Shown: one piece after another, positions 27,371 through 34,948 of the stretch
How the letters are laid out: each line of letters starts with the position of its first letter
How positions within the stretch are numbered: position 1 is the first letter of the stretch
NCBI RefSeq assembly: GCF_030296775.1
Contig: NZ_AP027742.1
Coordinates: 1,240,001 to 1,304,000, forward strand
Direction: 5' to 3'
DNA length: 64,000 nucleotides
Source: Claveliimonas bilis
Lineage (GTDB): Bacteria; Bacillota; Clostridia; Lachnospirales; Lachnospiraceae
The notes under the pieces: generated by a model
The model's database searches: none
What the model saw: only the letters and a program-made list of their open reading frames with translations
Told to the model about the DNA's origin: nothing
Translations under genes and position numbers: made by a program

Positions 27371-27634
27371 ATGGTAAGTAAAAAAGTGACAGTCAATAAT
27401 CCTACAGGCCTTCACTTAAGGCCTGCAGGAATCTTCTGCAACGTTGCAGTGAAATTTGACTGTAAGATTTCATTTCAGCATGATACGACAACAGCAAATG
27501 CTAAAAGTGTGCTGAGTGTTCTTGGGGCATGCATTAAAAAAGGTGATGAAATTGAATTGATCTGTGAGGGACCGGATGAGGAAGAGGCTCTCGCAGCAAT
27601 GGTACAGGCTGTGGAAGACGGCCTTGGGGAATAA
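27371..27634 (+). CDS. ptsH: HPr-family phosphocarrier protein
   Basis: The protein has 87 residues, normal HPr size. The active-site motif is TGLHLRPAG with His15 and Arg17 in place, and the regulatory site AKSVLSVL has Ser46 after Lys45. Both the PTS transfer residue and the HPr kinase target are therefore kept, unlike Crh, where the His is lost. The usual Ala at residue 16 is Leu. Its place after cdaR and away from ptsI is unusual and could mean a second, regulatory HPr. GGAGGTTTGG is its ribosome site. Confidence 0.9.
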   Translation: MVSKKVTVNNPTGLHLRPAGIFCNVAVKFDCKISFQHDTTTANAKSVLSVLGACIKKGDEIELICEGPDEEEALAAMVQAVEDGLGE

Positions 27635-27637
27635 AAA

Positions 27638-28051
27638 ATGAATAAGATAAAAAAATGGCTGGATATTCGTTTCCTGAAATTCATGGTTGTAGGTGTGATC
27701 AATACAGTTGTTGGAACAGCGGTTATGTTTATCATGTATAATGTGTTTCACCAGAGCTATTGGATTTCTTCGGCATCAAATTATGTTGTGGGAAGTATAC
27801 TCAGCTATTTTTTGAATAAGTATTTTACTTTTGAAAGTAAAAAGAAATCTTTGAGCCAGGTTTTGAAATTTGTACTGAATATCTCTCTCTGTTACCTGGT
27901 TGCATATGGCATTGCAAAACCTGCAGTTACATGGATGCTGCAGGGACAGCAGGGGGCGCTTCGGGACAATCTTGCAATGGTTGTCGGAATGGTGCTTTTT
28001 ACGCTTTTGAACTATATTGGGCAAAGAGCGTATGTATTTAAGACAAATTAA
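27638..28051 (+). CDS. GtrA-family membrane protein
   Basis: The protein has 137 residues with four predicted helices: about 12-35 (FLKFMVVGVINTVVGTAVMF), 41-60, 75-98 and 108-132. FLKFMVVGVINT and YFLNKYFTF are classic GtrA family marks. GtrA proteins are thought to flip undecaprenyl-phosphate-linked sugars. It starts 4 bases after the HPr stop. The gtrB- and gtrC-like partners are not adjacent; the nearest candidates in the window are the DPM-like and DUF2142-like genes at 58220 and 59296. Confidence 0.85.
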   Translation: MNKIKKWLDIRFLKFMVVGVINTVVGTAVMFIMYNVFHQSYWISSASNYVVGSILSYFLNKYFTFESKKKSLSQVLKFVLNISLCYLVAYGIAKPAVTWMLQGQQGALRDNLAMVVGMVLFTLLNYIGQRAYVFKTN

Positions 28052-28066
28052 AAGGAGCAAAAGAAA

Positions 28067-28978
28067 ATGGGGAAAGCGACATTAGTGATTATGGCTGCCG
28101 GTATCGGCAGCAGATTCGGGGGAGGGATCAAGCAGCTGGAGCCTGTAGGTCCAAATGGAGAGATCATTATGGATTATTCCATATATGATGCAATGGAAGC
28201 TGGTTTTGATAAGGTTGTATTTGTCATCAGAAAAGATCTGGAAAAGGATTTTAAAGAAGTGATCGGCAACCGGATAGAAAAAAAGGTCAGCGTGAATTAT
28301 GCATATCAGGAGATCGGCAATATTCCGGAAAGATTCAGCGGAAAATTTCCGGACCGGACAAAGCCGTGGGGTACCGGGCAGGCGATCCTGTGCTGTAAAG
28401 ATGTTGTAAATGAACCATTTCTTGTCATCAATGCAGATGACTATTATGGAAAAGAAGCATACCAGGAAGCCTACAGATATCTGACAGATCAGAAAGAACG
28501 GGAAGGCCTTCACGCCTGCATGGTGGGATTTGTATTGAAAAATACGCTGAGTGAAAACGGGGGTGTTACACGGGGGATCTGCAGAGTAGACAACAATCGG
28601 ATGCTTGCAGATATTGAAGAAACCCACAATATTGTTAAGACGTCTGACGGCGCTGAAGTACGGGGAGAAGACAGCGCAAGAAAGATTGATGTAGAGTCAG
28701 AGGTTTCTATGAATATGTGGGGACTGACACCGGATTTTCTTGATGTACTGGAAACTGGATTTGATGCCTTTCTGGATGAGCTGGAAGAAAATGAGCAGAA
28801 AAAAGAGTATTTGCTGCCAACGATCATCGGAGGACTGCTGAAAGAGGGAAGGATTCAGGTTGAAGTGCTGCAGTCAACAGACCGCTGGTTTGGAGTGACT
28901 TATAAAGAAGATAAGGAAGATGTGACAAGAGAGATTCGAAAGCTGATCGAGTCAGGTGCTTATTGTAAGACCTGCTGA
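28067..28978 (+). CDS. Sugar nucleotidyltransferase-like protein
   Basis: The protein has 303 residues. The N-terminus LVIMAAGIGSRFGGGIKQLEPVGP is a nucleotidyltransferase signature (GxGxR...K). FLVINADDYYG near 123 holds the metal-binding Asp pair. It resembles NTP-transferase proteins common in Lachnospiraceae whose sugar is not known. It is longer than a bare RmlA core and ends with a basic-acidic helical tail. The neighbouring GtrA and the secreted wall enzymes that follow suggest a role in activating a surface sugar. GGAGC precedes the ATG. Confidence 0.82.
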   Translation: MGKATLVIMAAGIGSRFGGGIKQLEPVGPNGEIIMDYSIYDAMEAGFDKVVFVIRKDLEKDFKEVIGNRIEKKVSVNYAYQEIGNIPERFSGKFPDRTKPWGTGQAILCCKDVVNEPFLVINADDYYGKEAYQEAYRYLTDQKEREGLHACMVGFVLKNTLSENGGVTRGICRVDNNRMLADIEETHNIVKTSDGAEVRGEDSARKIDVESEVSMNMWGLTPDFLDVLETGFDAFLDELEENEQKKEYLLPTIIGGLLKEGRIQVEVLQSTDRWFGVTYKEDKEDVTREIRKLIESGAYCKTC

Positions 28979-29013
28979 TCAAAAAATATACTTTTATTGT
29001 GGGGTGAGATGTT

Positions 29014-32013
29014 GTGAAGAGGAAACAGATAACAGCGATTGTGCTCAGTGCCGTGTTGGCCTTCGGCACTGCAGGAACCAGTCTGGCGGCAGCGCCGGGC
29101 GTAGAATACCAGACAGCAGTTCTGGAAGAAGGACAGAGCAGCCAGGAAGTGACAGATGGAACCGGAGAAGAGACACAATTGCCAGGGGAAGGAGCCGGTG
29201 AAAACGACGGAACTGTAACAGAGCCTGGTCAGACTCCGGCAGAAGGAGAAGATCAGGAACCGTCAGGGTCTGATGAAACTGCAAATCCCGGCAATCCTTC
29301 AGGAGAGGAAGGAACGGAACAACCGGGAGATTCCCAGGATCAGGGTGAGTCCGGAGAAACCGGAGACGAAGGGAATACAGGCGAAAGCGGAAATCCGGAA
29401 GATCCCGGAGAAGTAGAAGAGCCGACAGCCCCGGTACTTATGTATCGTGCACATGTGCAGAGCTACGGCTGGAATGAATGGGCCGAGAATCAAGAAGATA
29501 CATGGATCGGAACAGAAGGCGAGGCAAAACGTCTGGAAGCGCTGGAACTTAAAATTGACGGTGCAGAGGGCGAGGATGGAATTGAGTACCGCGCCCACGT
29601 GCAGAGCTATGGCTGGCAGGACTGGAAGAAGAATGGAGAGACTGCCGGAACGACTGGCCAGACTAAGAGACTGGAAGCTGTTCAGATCCGCTTGACCGGC
29701 ACATTGGCAGAAAAGTATGATATTTACTACCGTACTCATGTAGAGAGTTATGGATGGCTCAACTGGACAAGCAATGGTGAAAAGTCAGGAAGTCTGGGCT
29801 ATGCAAAACGCCTGGAGGCCATTGAGATCCGTCTCGTGGAAAAAGGCGGAGCAGCGCCGGAAGGTGAAGGTGACAGTTACAAGTATCCTGTTATTTCTTA
29901 TAATGCTCATTCCCAGTCCATTGGCTGGCAGGGCGAAAGATTTAACGGACAGCAGGCTGGCGTAACCGGTCAGGCTAAAAGAATGGAAGCCATTAAGATC
30001 AAACTGCCGGACAGTGAATACGAAGGCGGAATCGAATACCAGACTCATGTGCAGTCTATTGGCTGGCAGGGGTGGAAGAAAAACGGTGAACTTGCCGGAA
30101 CAACCGGTCAGGCGAAACGCCTTGAGGCCATTCAGATCCGTCTGACAGGAGATATGGCGGATTATTACGACATCTATTACCGCGCCCATGTACAGAGTTA
30201 TGGATGGCTTGGCTGGACAAGTAATGGAGAGAAAGCCGGAAGCGCCGGATATGGAAAGCGTCTGGAAGCACTGGAAATCCGTCTTGTGAAAAAAGGTGAT
30301 GAAGCACCTGAAATTGGCGCAGAGAGCTATAAATATTCATTGGTTTCTTATAGCGCACATTCTCAGTCTGTCGGCTGGCAGACGGCAAAATACGACAATG
30401 AAGTGGCTGGCGTAACCGGCCAGGCGAAACGTCTGGAAGCCATTAAGATCCAGATTCCGGACAATACATATGAAGGAAGTATTGAGTACCGTACCTTTGT
30501 ACAGAGCTACGGATGGCAGGATTGGAAAAGAGACGGACAGATTGCCGGAACAACAGATCAGGCAAAACGGATGGAGGCTATCCAGATCCAATTGACTGGA
30601 GCGTTAAAAGACCACTACGATGTATATTACAGCGTTCATATGTCCAAGATCGGATGGATCAATTATGCATCTAACGGCGAGATTGCCGGAAGTACAGATT
30701 TGAGCAAACGGATTGAGGCGATCCGCATTCAGCTTGTAGAGAAAGGCGGGAAGGCGCCGGATACAAGCGGTCAAAAATATATTGAAGGGTACCAGACAGC
30801 AGACTTTACCTATTCCGGAACTATACAGGGAAAAGGTGACAGCGGAGCAGTCCAGATGGGCGGAACATTGGGAACAACTGGCCAGGGAAAGAGACTGGAA
30901 AATATTACGCTGCATTTGAACCGGAGAACAGAAAACATGCCGGAAGGAGAGATTACCTACGCTACTCACCTGTCCAGCCTGGGATGGCAGGAAGCTACCG
31001 GACTGGATACGGTAAACGGATGCACAGATGGCAAGTACGGCATGGAGGCAGTCAAAATTTCTCTGTCCGGCGACCTGGCAAAATACTATGATATCTATTA
31101 CCGCGCTCATGTAGAGAAATACGGCTGGCTTGGCTGGGCGAAGAACGGACAGGCAGCAGGTACGACCGACATTGGTTACCGTCTGGAAGCACTGCAGATC
31201 AGACTGGTGTCCAAGGATGCCAATGCGCCGGGACCAAACAGCAATTACTATACGAATCTGAAAAAGCGGAGATATCAAAATCCGAGTCAGTATTATCAGA
31301 TCAAGGATTCCATCACCCTCACCGGAGGAGGATATAATCTTTCCTACGGCTTTGAAGGGGTAAAGGTAATGCAGGTTATCCGGAGGCTTGGCCTTGGAAG
31401 CGGAATCGGCATGGGCGGAGCTTTTTACGGAACCAATGTGCAGAATGCCGTCCGCAATTTCCAGAGAAAAAATGGTTTGAGCCAGACCGGAAATGTGGAT
31501 CTTCTGACCTGGCTGAAGCTTGGATTTAACCAGGTACAGTGGGAACAGTGGGGCGCGTATGTAAGTCCTATGAAGGTGAATCGAGACAGTACGAGATCTG
31601 ACCATATTGAGGCGATGATCAGCACCGCTTATTCTTACATGGGAACAGCCTATGTGATCGGAGCATCCGGCCCTCCGGGAACCGGAATCGACTGCAGTGG
31701 ACTTGTGATGCAGGCTCTTTATGGAGCCGGACTTGATATTTCTCCTATCAATCCGGTAAGACACGCTCACCCGGGTTATGAGTATGAGTCGAGAAATATG
31801 TGGGCATCACCGAAGTTTAAGCATGTACCATATAGTCAGAGACAGAGGGGCGATCTGATCTTCTATCAGAACAGCTCCGGAGTAGTGATCCATGTAGCGA
31901 TCTATCTTGGAAACAATCAGGTAATCGAATCCTGGCCGAATCAGGTTGTAGTATGGCCGGTACAAAACGGACAGAGATCGAATATCAAAGGAGTCGTAAG
32001 ACCTTTTGTATAG
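29014..32013 (+). CDS. Secreted ChW-repeat NlpC/P60 peptidoglycan hydrolase
   Basis: The protein has 999 residues and starts at GTG after GGGGTGAG. A signal peptide ends near residue 27 (SLAAAP). A 110-residue Glu/Gly/Pro/Thr-rich linker follows, then twelve ChW repeats (about 144-732). These repeats bind the cell surface in clostridia. A peptidoglycan-binding-like domain covers about 780-850 (VRNFQRKNGLSQTG). The C-terminal NlpC/P60 domain has the catalytic Cys in GIDCSGLVMQ near 894 and the His in VIHVAIYLG near 961, so a DL-endopeptidase is expected. Its repeat order matches the 37453-40209 protein exactly, but the C-terminal enzyme differs. Confidence 0.92.
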   Translation: MKRKQITAIVLSAVLAFGTAGTSLAAAPGVEYQTAVLEEGQSSQEVTDGTGEETQLPGEGAGENDGTVTEPGQTPAEGEDQEPSGSDETANPGNPSGEEGTEQPGDSQDQGESGETGDEGNTGESGNPEDPGEVEEPTAPVLMYRAHVQSYGWNEWAENQEDTWIGTEGEAKRLEALELKIDGAEGEDGIEYRAHVQSYGWQDWKKNGETAGTTGQTKRLEAVQIRLTGTLAEKYDIYYRTHVESYGWLNWTSNGEKSGSLGYAKRLEAIEIRLVEKGGAAPEGEGDSYKYPVISYNAHSQSIGWQGERFNGQQAGVTGQAKRMEAIKIKLPDSEYEGGIEYQTHVQSIGWQGWKKNGELAGTTGQAKRLEAIQIRLTGDMADYYDIYYRAHVQSYGWLGWTSNGEKAGSAGYGKRLEALEIRLVKKGDEAPEIGAESYKYSLVSYSAHSQSVGWQTAKYDNEVAGVTGQAKRLEAIKIQIPDNTYEGSIEYRTFVQSYGWQDWKRDGQIAGTTDQAKRMEAIQIQLTGALKDHYDVYYSVHMSKIGWINYASNGEIAGSTDLSKRIEAIRIQLVEKGGKAPDTSGQKYIEGYQTADFTYSGTIQGKGDSGAVQMGGTLGTTGQGKRLENITLHLNRRTENMPEGEITYATHLSSLGWQEATGLDTVNGCTDGKYGMEAVKISLSGDLAKYYDIYYRAHVEKYGWLGWAKNGQAAGTTDIGYRLEALQIRLVSKDANAPGPNSNYYTNLKKRRYQNPSQYYQIKDSITLTGGGYNLSYGFEGVKVMQVIRRLGLGSGIGMGGAFYGTNVQNAVRNFQRKNGLSQTGNVDLLTWLKLGFNQVQWEQWGAYVSPMKVNRDSTRSDHIEAMISTAYSYMGTAYVIGASGPPGTGIDCSGLVMQALYGAGLDISPINPVRHAHPGYEYESRNMWASPKFKHVPYSQRQRGDLIFYQNSSGVVIHVAIYLGNNQVIESWPNQVVVWPVQNGQRSNIKGVVRPFV
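29443..31209 (+). repeat. Twelve ChW repeats (four triplets)
   Basis: Units of about 40 residues have the core Y..H.QS.GW......G..AGT.G..KRLEAI.I.L. They alternate in three types with endings like KIDG, RLTG and RLV, forming four A-B-C triplets. Repeats 10 and 11 are degenerate. Confidence 0.88.
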
Positions 32014-32026
32014 AAAACCGTGGAAA

Positions 32027-32069
32027 ATAAAGGATAGCAGGGGCATTTCCTTGCTATCCTTTATTTTTA
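32027..32069 (+). terminator. Intrinsic terminator
   Basis: A perfect 13-base stem ATAAAGGATAGCA / TGCTATCCTTTAT is followed by TTTTTA. Confidence 0.85.
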
Positions 32070-32080
32070 TATGGTATAAT
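32051..32080 (+). promoter_or_regulatory. Possible promoter inside the terminator arm, plus leader with two hairpins
   Basis: TTGCTA (32051-32056), an 18-base spacer and a perfect TATAAT (32075-32080) start a 230-base leader for the glucosaminidase gene. The leader holds GGGCGAAAGCCC (about 32164-32175) and GAATCC GAA GGATTC (about 32185-32199). They may be an interspersed palindrome or a regulatory structure. No open frame is visible in 32014-32314. Confidence 0.45.
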
Positions 32081-32314
32081 ATCCGCGTAGGCAATGAACC
32101 GTGCAAAAATGTAAGAGGGACAAATGAATGCTTGCATGCAATTTGGACATCTTGCATTTTTATAGGGCGAAAGCCCGCGAGCGAGAATCCGAAGGATTCG
32201 AGCTTGCACGTTGTATGAGAAAAGAGGAAATAATGCATAAAGCGCCCGCGGGGCTTTAACAGCTCTTTTGTCAGCTTCAGAAGAAAAACGGGGATACAAA
32301 TAAGGAGGAAATAT

Positions 32315-34906
32315 ATGAAAAGAAAATGGAGAAAATGGGTTGCCCTGATCCTGTGCATGGGAATGCTGTCAGGAAGCAGCATTTTAACCTATGCTGATGA
32401 ACCGGCAATGGCAGAAAGCCAATCAGCGGCAGAGGAAAACACGGAACAAACGGCAGCGTCCGAAACAGAAGAGATGGACGCGGCTTTAGAAGTTTCAGAG
32501 GAAAATGAAGAAGTGCAGTCAGAAGCAGAGCAGACGGGAGAGAGTCAGACGGCCGATACATCCTCTGGGGACCAATCCGGCGCTGACGCCGGAATGTCTA
32601 TGGCTGCCAAAGAAGTCTACAGTATAGATGAAAATGGAAATGTGTATCTGCTGGAAGAAGATAACGGGGGAGTTGTAGAAGAAAGCAGCGCGAGAAGATA
32701 TGCCAGGGCTGCTTCAGAAAAGATCGTAAACTTCCGTGCCAATGCCAGCGGACAGACAGTCAGTGATATTACAGAATATACAGAATACAATACCGGAGAG
32801 TCCGGCTATGTATATGGCAGAAGCGGCGCTGATGCAGCGTACCTTGGAGAAGTGAACGGAAAAGTAAAATTCATGATAGCAGGCGTTGTGGGTCTGGTGG
32901 ATAAATCCAAGGTTCAGGTAGTCAACCTTAGCAGCGCCAAAAGCTATAGCTGTTACTATGCCGATGGCACGAATCTTATCCATAACATTACGATGAATAT
33001 GACAACACCTGGGTATGGGGGATACGTCAATGTGGGGCCGCAGCAGTCCTATATGAAAACAGGACAGACATATTACAGTTATGATGGACACTATTTCTAT
33101 CAGAATTACAGCACAATGCTTTCTGATTACAGGAATAATACAAGAAAGAACTCTATCAACCCCGACAATCCATATTATAATTATTTCCAGTACCTCCCAT
33201 TGAGAAGTCAGACGGGATATTCCGGAAGTGCGCTGAACAATATGATCAACAGACATGCTTCCGGTAATTCCAAGATGAACAATACAGGTGCGAATTTTGT
33301 GAACCGCCAAAATTCTTACGGCACAAACGCACTTATCATGGCATCTGTGGGAGCGATTGAAAGCGGCTGGGGAAGCAGCAGTATTGCCCAGAGTAAAAAC
33401 AATCTGTTTGGACTGAATGCGGTAGATTCCTCACCGGGAGAGAGTGCTGATACATATAAAAGCGTAGACGCATGTATCCAGACATTTTCAGAGACCTATT
33501 TATCCAAGCGGTATTTAAGAGCAGGGTGGTCCTTCTATCATGGCGGATTCCTGGGAGATAAAGCGAGCGGTATGAACGTAAGCTATGCTTCGGATCCATA
33601 CTGGGGTGAGAAGATCGCTAATATTGCATGGCAGCTGGATAATGAAAACGGGCAGAAAGACCGCTATAAATATACGATCGGGATCAAAGATACCATCAAT
33701 ACAAAATACAATGTAGTCAATGTAAGAAAAGAGGCCAATACGGCATCCAATGTTTTGTATACAACCACAAGTTCCTCCGGGCGTTCTGTTTCCAATTATG
33801 CAGTATTGATAAAAGGAAGCAGCGGAAGCTTTTACCAGATACAGAGTGATCCGGTGCTGAACAGTGGAAGAACAGCAATCAATTCAAGTTCCGGAGCATA
33901 TAATTTTTCCAATATGTATGCGTATATCAGTAAAGATTATGTGACAGTCGTATCCGGAAAAGTAAGCGGCGGCGGTGATACTCAGACACCTTCCGCCTCC
34001 GAAGGGATTACCTATTCTGTCCATGCTCAGACCTATGGCTGGATGGGCGAGCAGAAGGACGGAGCAATGGCTGGAACAGAAGGAGAAGCGAAGCGGCTTG
34101 AGGCTGTTAAGATCAAGCTTCGGGATCCATCGGTCAGCGGTTCGGTAAAATACAGAAGCCATATTCAAAGTATCGGCTGGACGGACTGGAAGTCCGACGG
34201 CGCTATGTCCGGGACAGAAGGCCAGGCAAAGCGGATGGAAGCGATCCAAATCCAGCTGACAGGAAAGATGGCAGAAAAATATGATATTTATTACCGGGTA
34301 CACTGCCAGACTTACGGCTGGCTCGACTGGGCGAAAAACGGCGAGACAGCAGGAACGACAGACGGGGCAAAGCGGATGGAGGCATTGGAGATCCGGCTTG
34401 TGAAGAAAGGCGGGGCAGCTCCGGGAGAAACTATGCGTACCTATGTACAGCCGCTGCTGCAGTACCAGACCCATGTACAGACCTATGGCTGGCAGGAAAT
34501 GGCAGAAGGCGGCGTAAAGGCCGGTACGGAAGGCCAGGCAAAGCGGATGGAAGCGCTGAAGCTTTCTCTTGTGAATCAGAAGTACAGCGGGAATATAGAG
34601 TATAAAGTCCATGTACAGACCTATGGATGGATGAACACGATGCGAAACGGTGCGCTTGCAGGAACGACAGGCCAGGCGAAACGGATGGAAGCCATTCAGA
34701 TCCAGTTGACAGGCCAGATGGCAAAGCAGTATGATATTTATTATCGGGTACATTCCCAGAGTTATGGCTGGCTTGGCTGGGCCAAAAACGGTGAATCTGC
34801 CGGGACAAAAGGACTTGCAAAGCGAATGGAAGCCATTCAGATCGTTCTTGTGAAAAAAGGCGGAGAAGCTCCGGGAAGTACAGATCAAAGATTTGTAAAA
34901 GCATAA
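32315..34906 (+). CDS. Secreted ChW-repeat N-acetylglucosaminidase
   Basis: The protein has 863 residues; AAGGAGGAAA precedes the ATG. A signal peptide is cleaved near TYA-DE (residue 27). A Glu/Ser/Thr-rich linker runs to about residue 130, then an SH3-like or uncharacterised region with many Tyr and Asn. A glucosaminidase-type domain covers about 335-450: ALIMASVGAIESGWGSSSIA contains the expected catalytic Glu, and NNLFGLNAVD fits the family. A bacterial SH3-like segment is at 460-545. Six ChW repeats (two triplets) close the protein. It should cut glycan strands in peptidoglycan, perhaps in daughter-cell separation. Here the enzyme precedes the repeats, the reverse of the 29014 protein. 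Confidence 0.9.
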   Translation: MKRKWRKWVALILCMGMLSGSSILTYADEPAMAESQSAAEENTEQTAASETEEMDAALEVSEENEEVQSEAEQTGESQTADTSSGDQSGADAGMSMAAKEVYSIDENGNVYLLEEDNGGVVEESSARRYARAASEKIVNFRANASGQTVSDITEYTEYNTGESGYVYGRSGADAAYLGEVNGKVKFMIAGVVGLVDKSKVQVVNLSSAKSYSCYYADGTNLIHNITMNMTTPGYGGYVNVGPQQSYMKTGQTYYSYDGHYFYQNYSTMLSDYRNNTRKNSINPDNPYYNYFQYLPLRSQTGYSGSALNNMINRHASGNSKMNNTGANFVNRQNSYGTNALIMASVGAIESGWGSSSIAQSKNNLFGLNAVDSSPGESADTYKSVDACIQTFSETYLSKRYLRAGWSFYHGGFLGDKASGMNVSYASDPYWGEKIANIAWQLDNENGQKDRYKYTIGIKDTINTKYNVVNVRKEANTASNVLYTTTSSSGRSVSNYAVLIKGSSGSFYQIQSDPVLNSGRTAINSSSGAYNFSNMYAYISKDYVTVVSGKVSGGGDTQTPSASEGITYSVHAQTYGWMGEQKDGAMAGTEGEAKRLEAVKIKLRDPSVSGSVKYRSHIQSIGWTDWKSDGAMSGTEGQAKRMEAIQIQLTGKMAEKYDIYYRVHCQTYGWLDWAKNGETAGTTDGAKRMEALEIRLVKKGGAAPGETMRTYVQPLLQYQTHVQTYGWQEMAEGGVKAGTEGQAKRMEALKLSLVNQKYSGNIEYKVHVQTYGWMNTMRNGALAGTTGQAKRMEAIQIQLTGQMAKQYDIYYRVHSQSYGWLGWAKNGESAGTKGLAKRMEAIQIVLVKKGGEAPGSTDQRFVKA
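34013..34852 (+). repeat. Six ChW repeats (two triplets)
   Basis: Six units of the same core, in A-B-C order twice, with KRMEAIQIQLTG and KRMEALEIRLV endings. The gap between the triplets carries the linker MRTYVQPLL. Confidence 0.88.
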
Positions 34907-34948
34907 GATATAAAAGGGAAGAATCAGAGAAAAAAGGAGGAGTTTACA

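Noticed and set aside
30604-31770. 388-residue minus-strand frame
   Set aside because: It is the complement of the ChW repeat array; its apparent repeats mirror those of the real gene.
33884-34888. 334-residue minus-strand frame
   Set aside because: It is again the complement of ChW repeats in the glucosaminidase gene.
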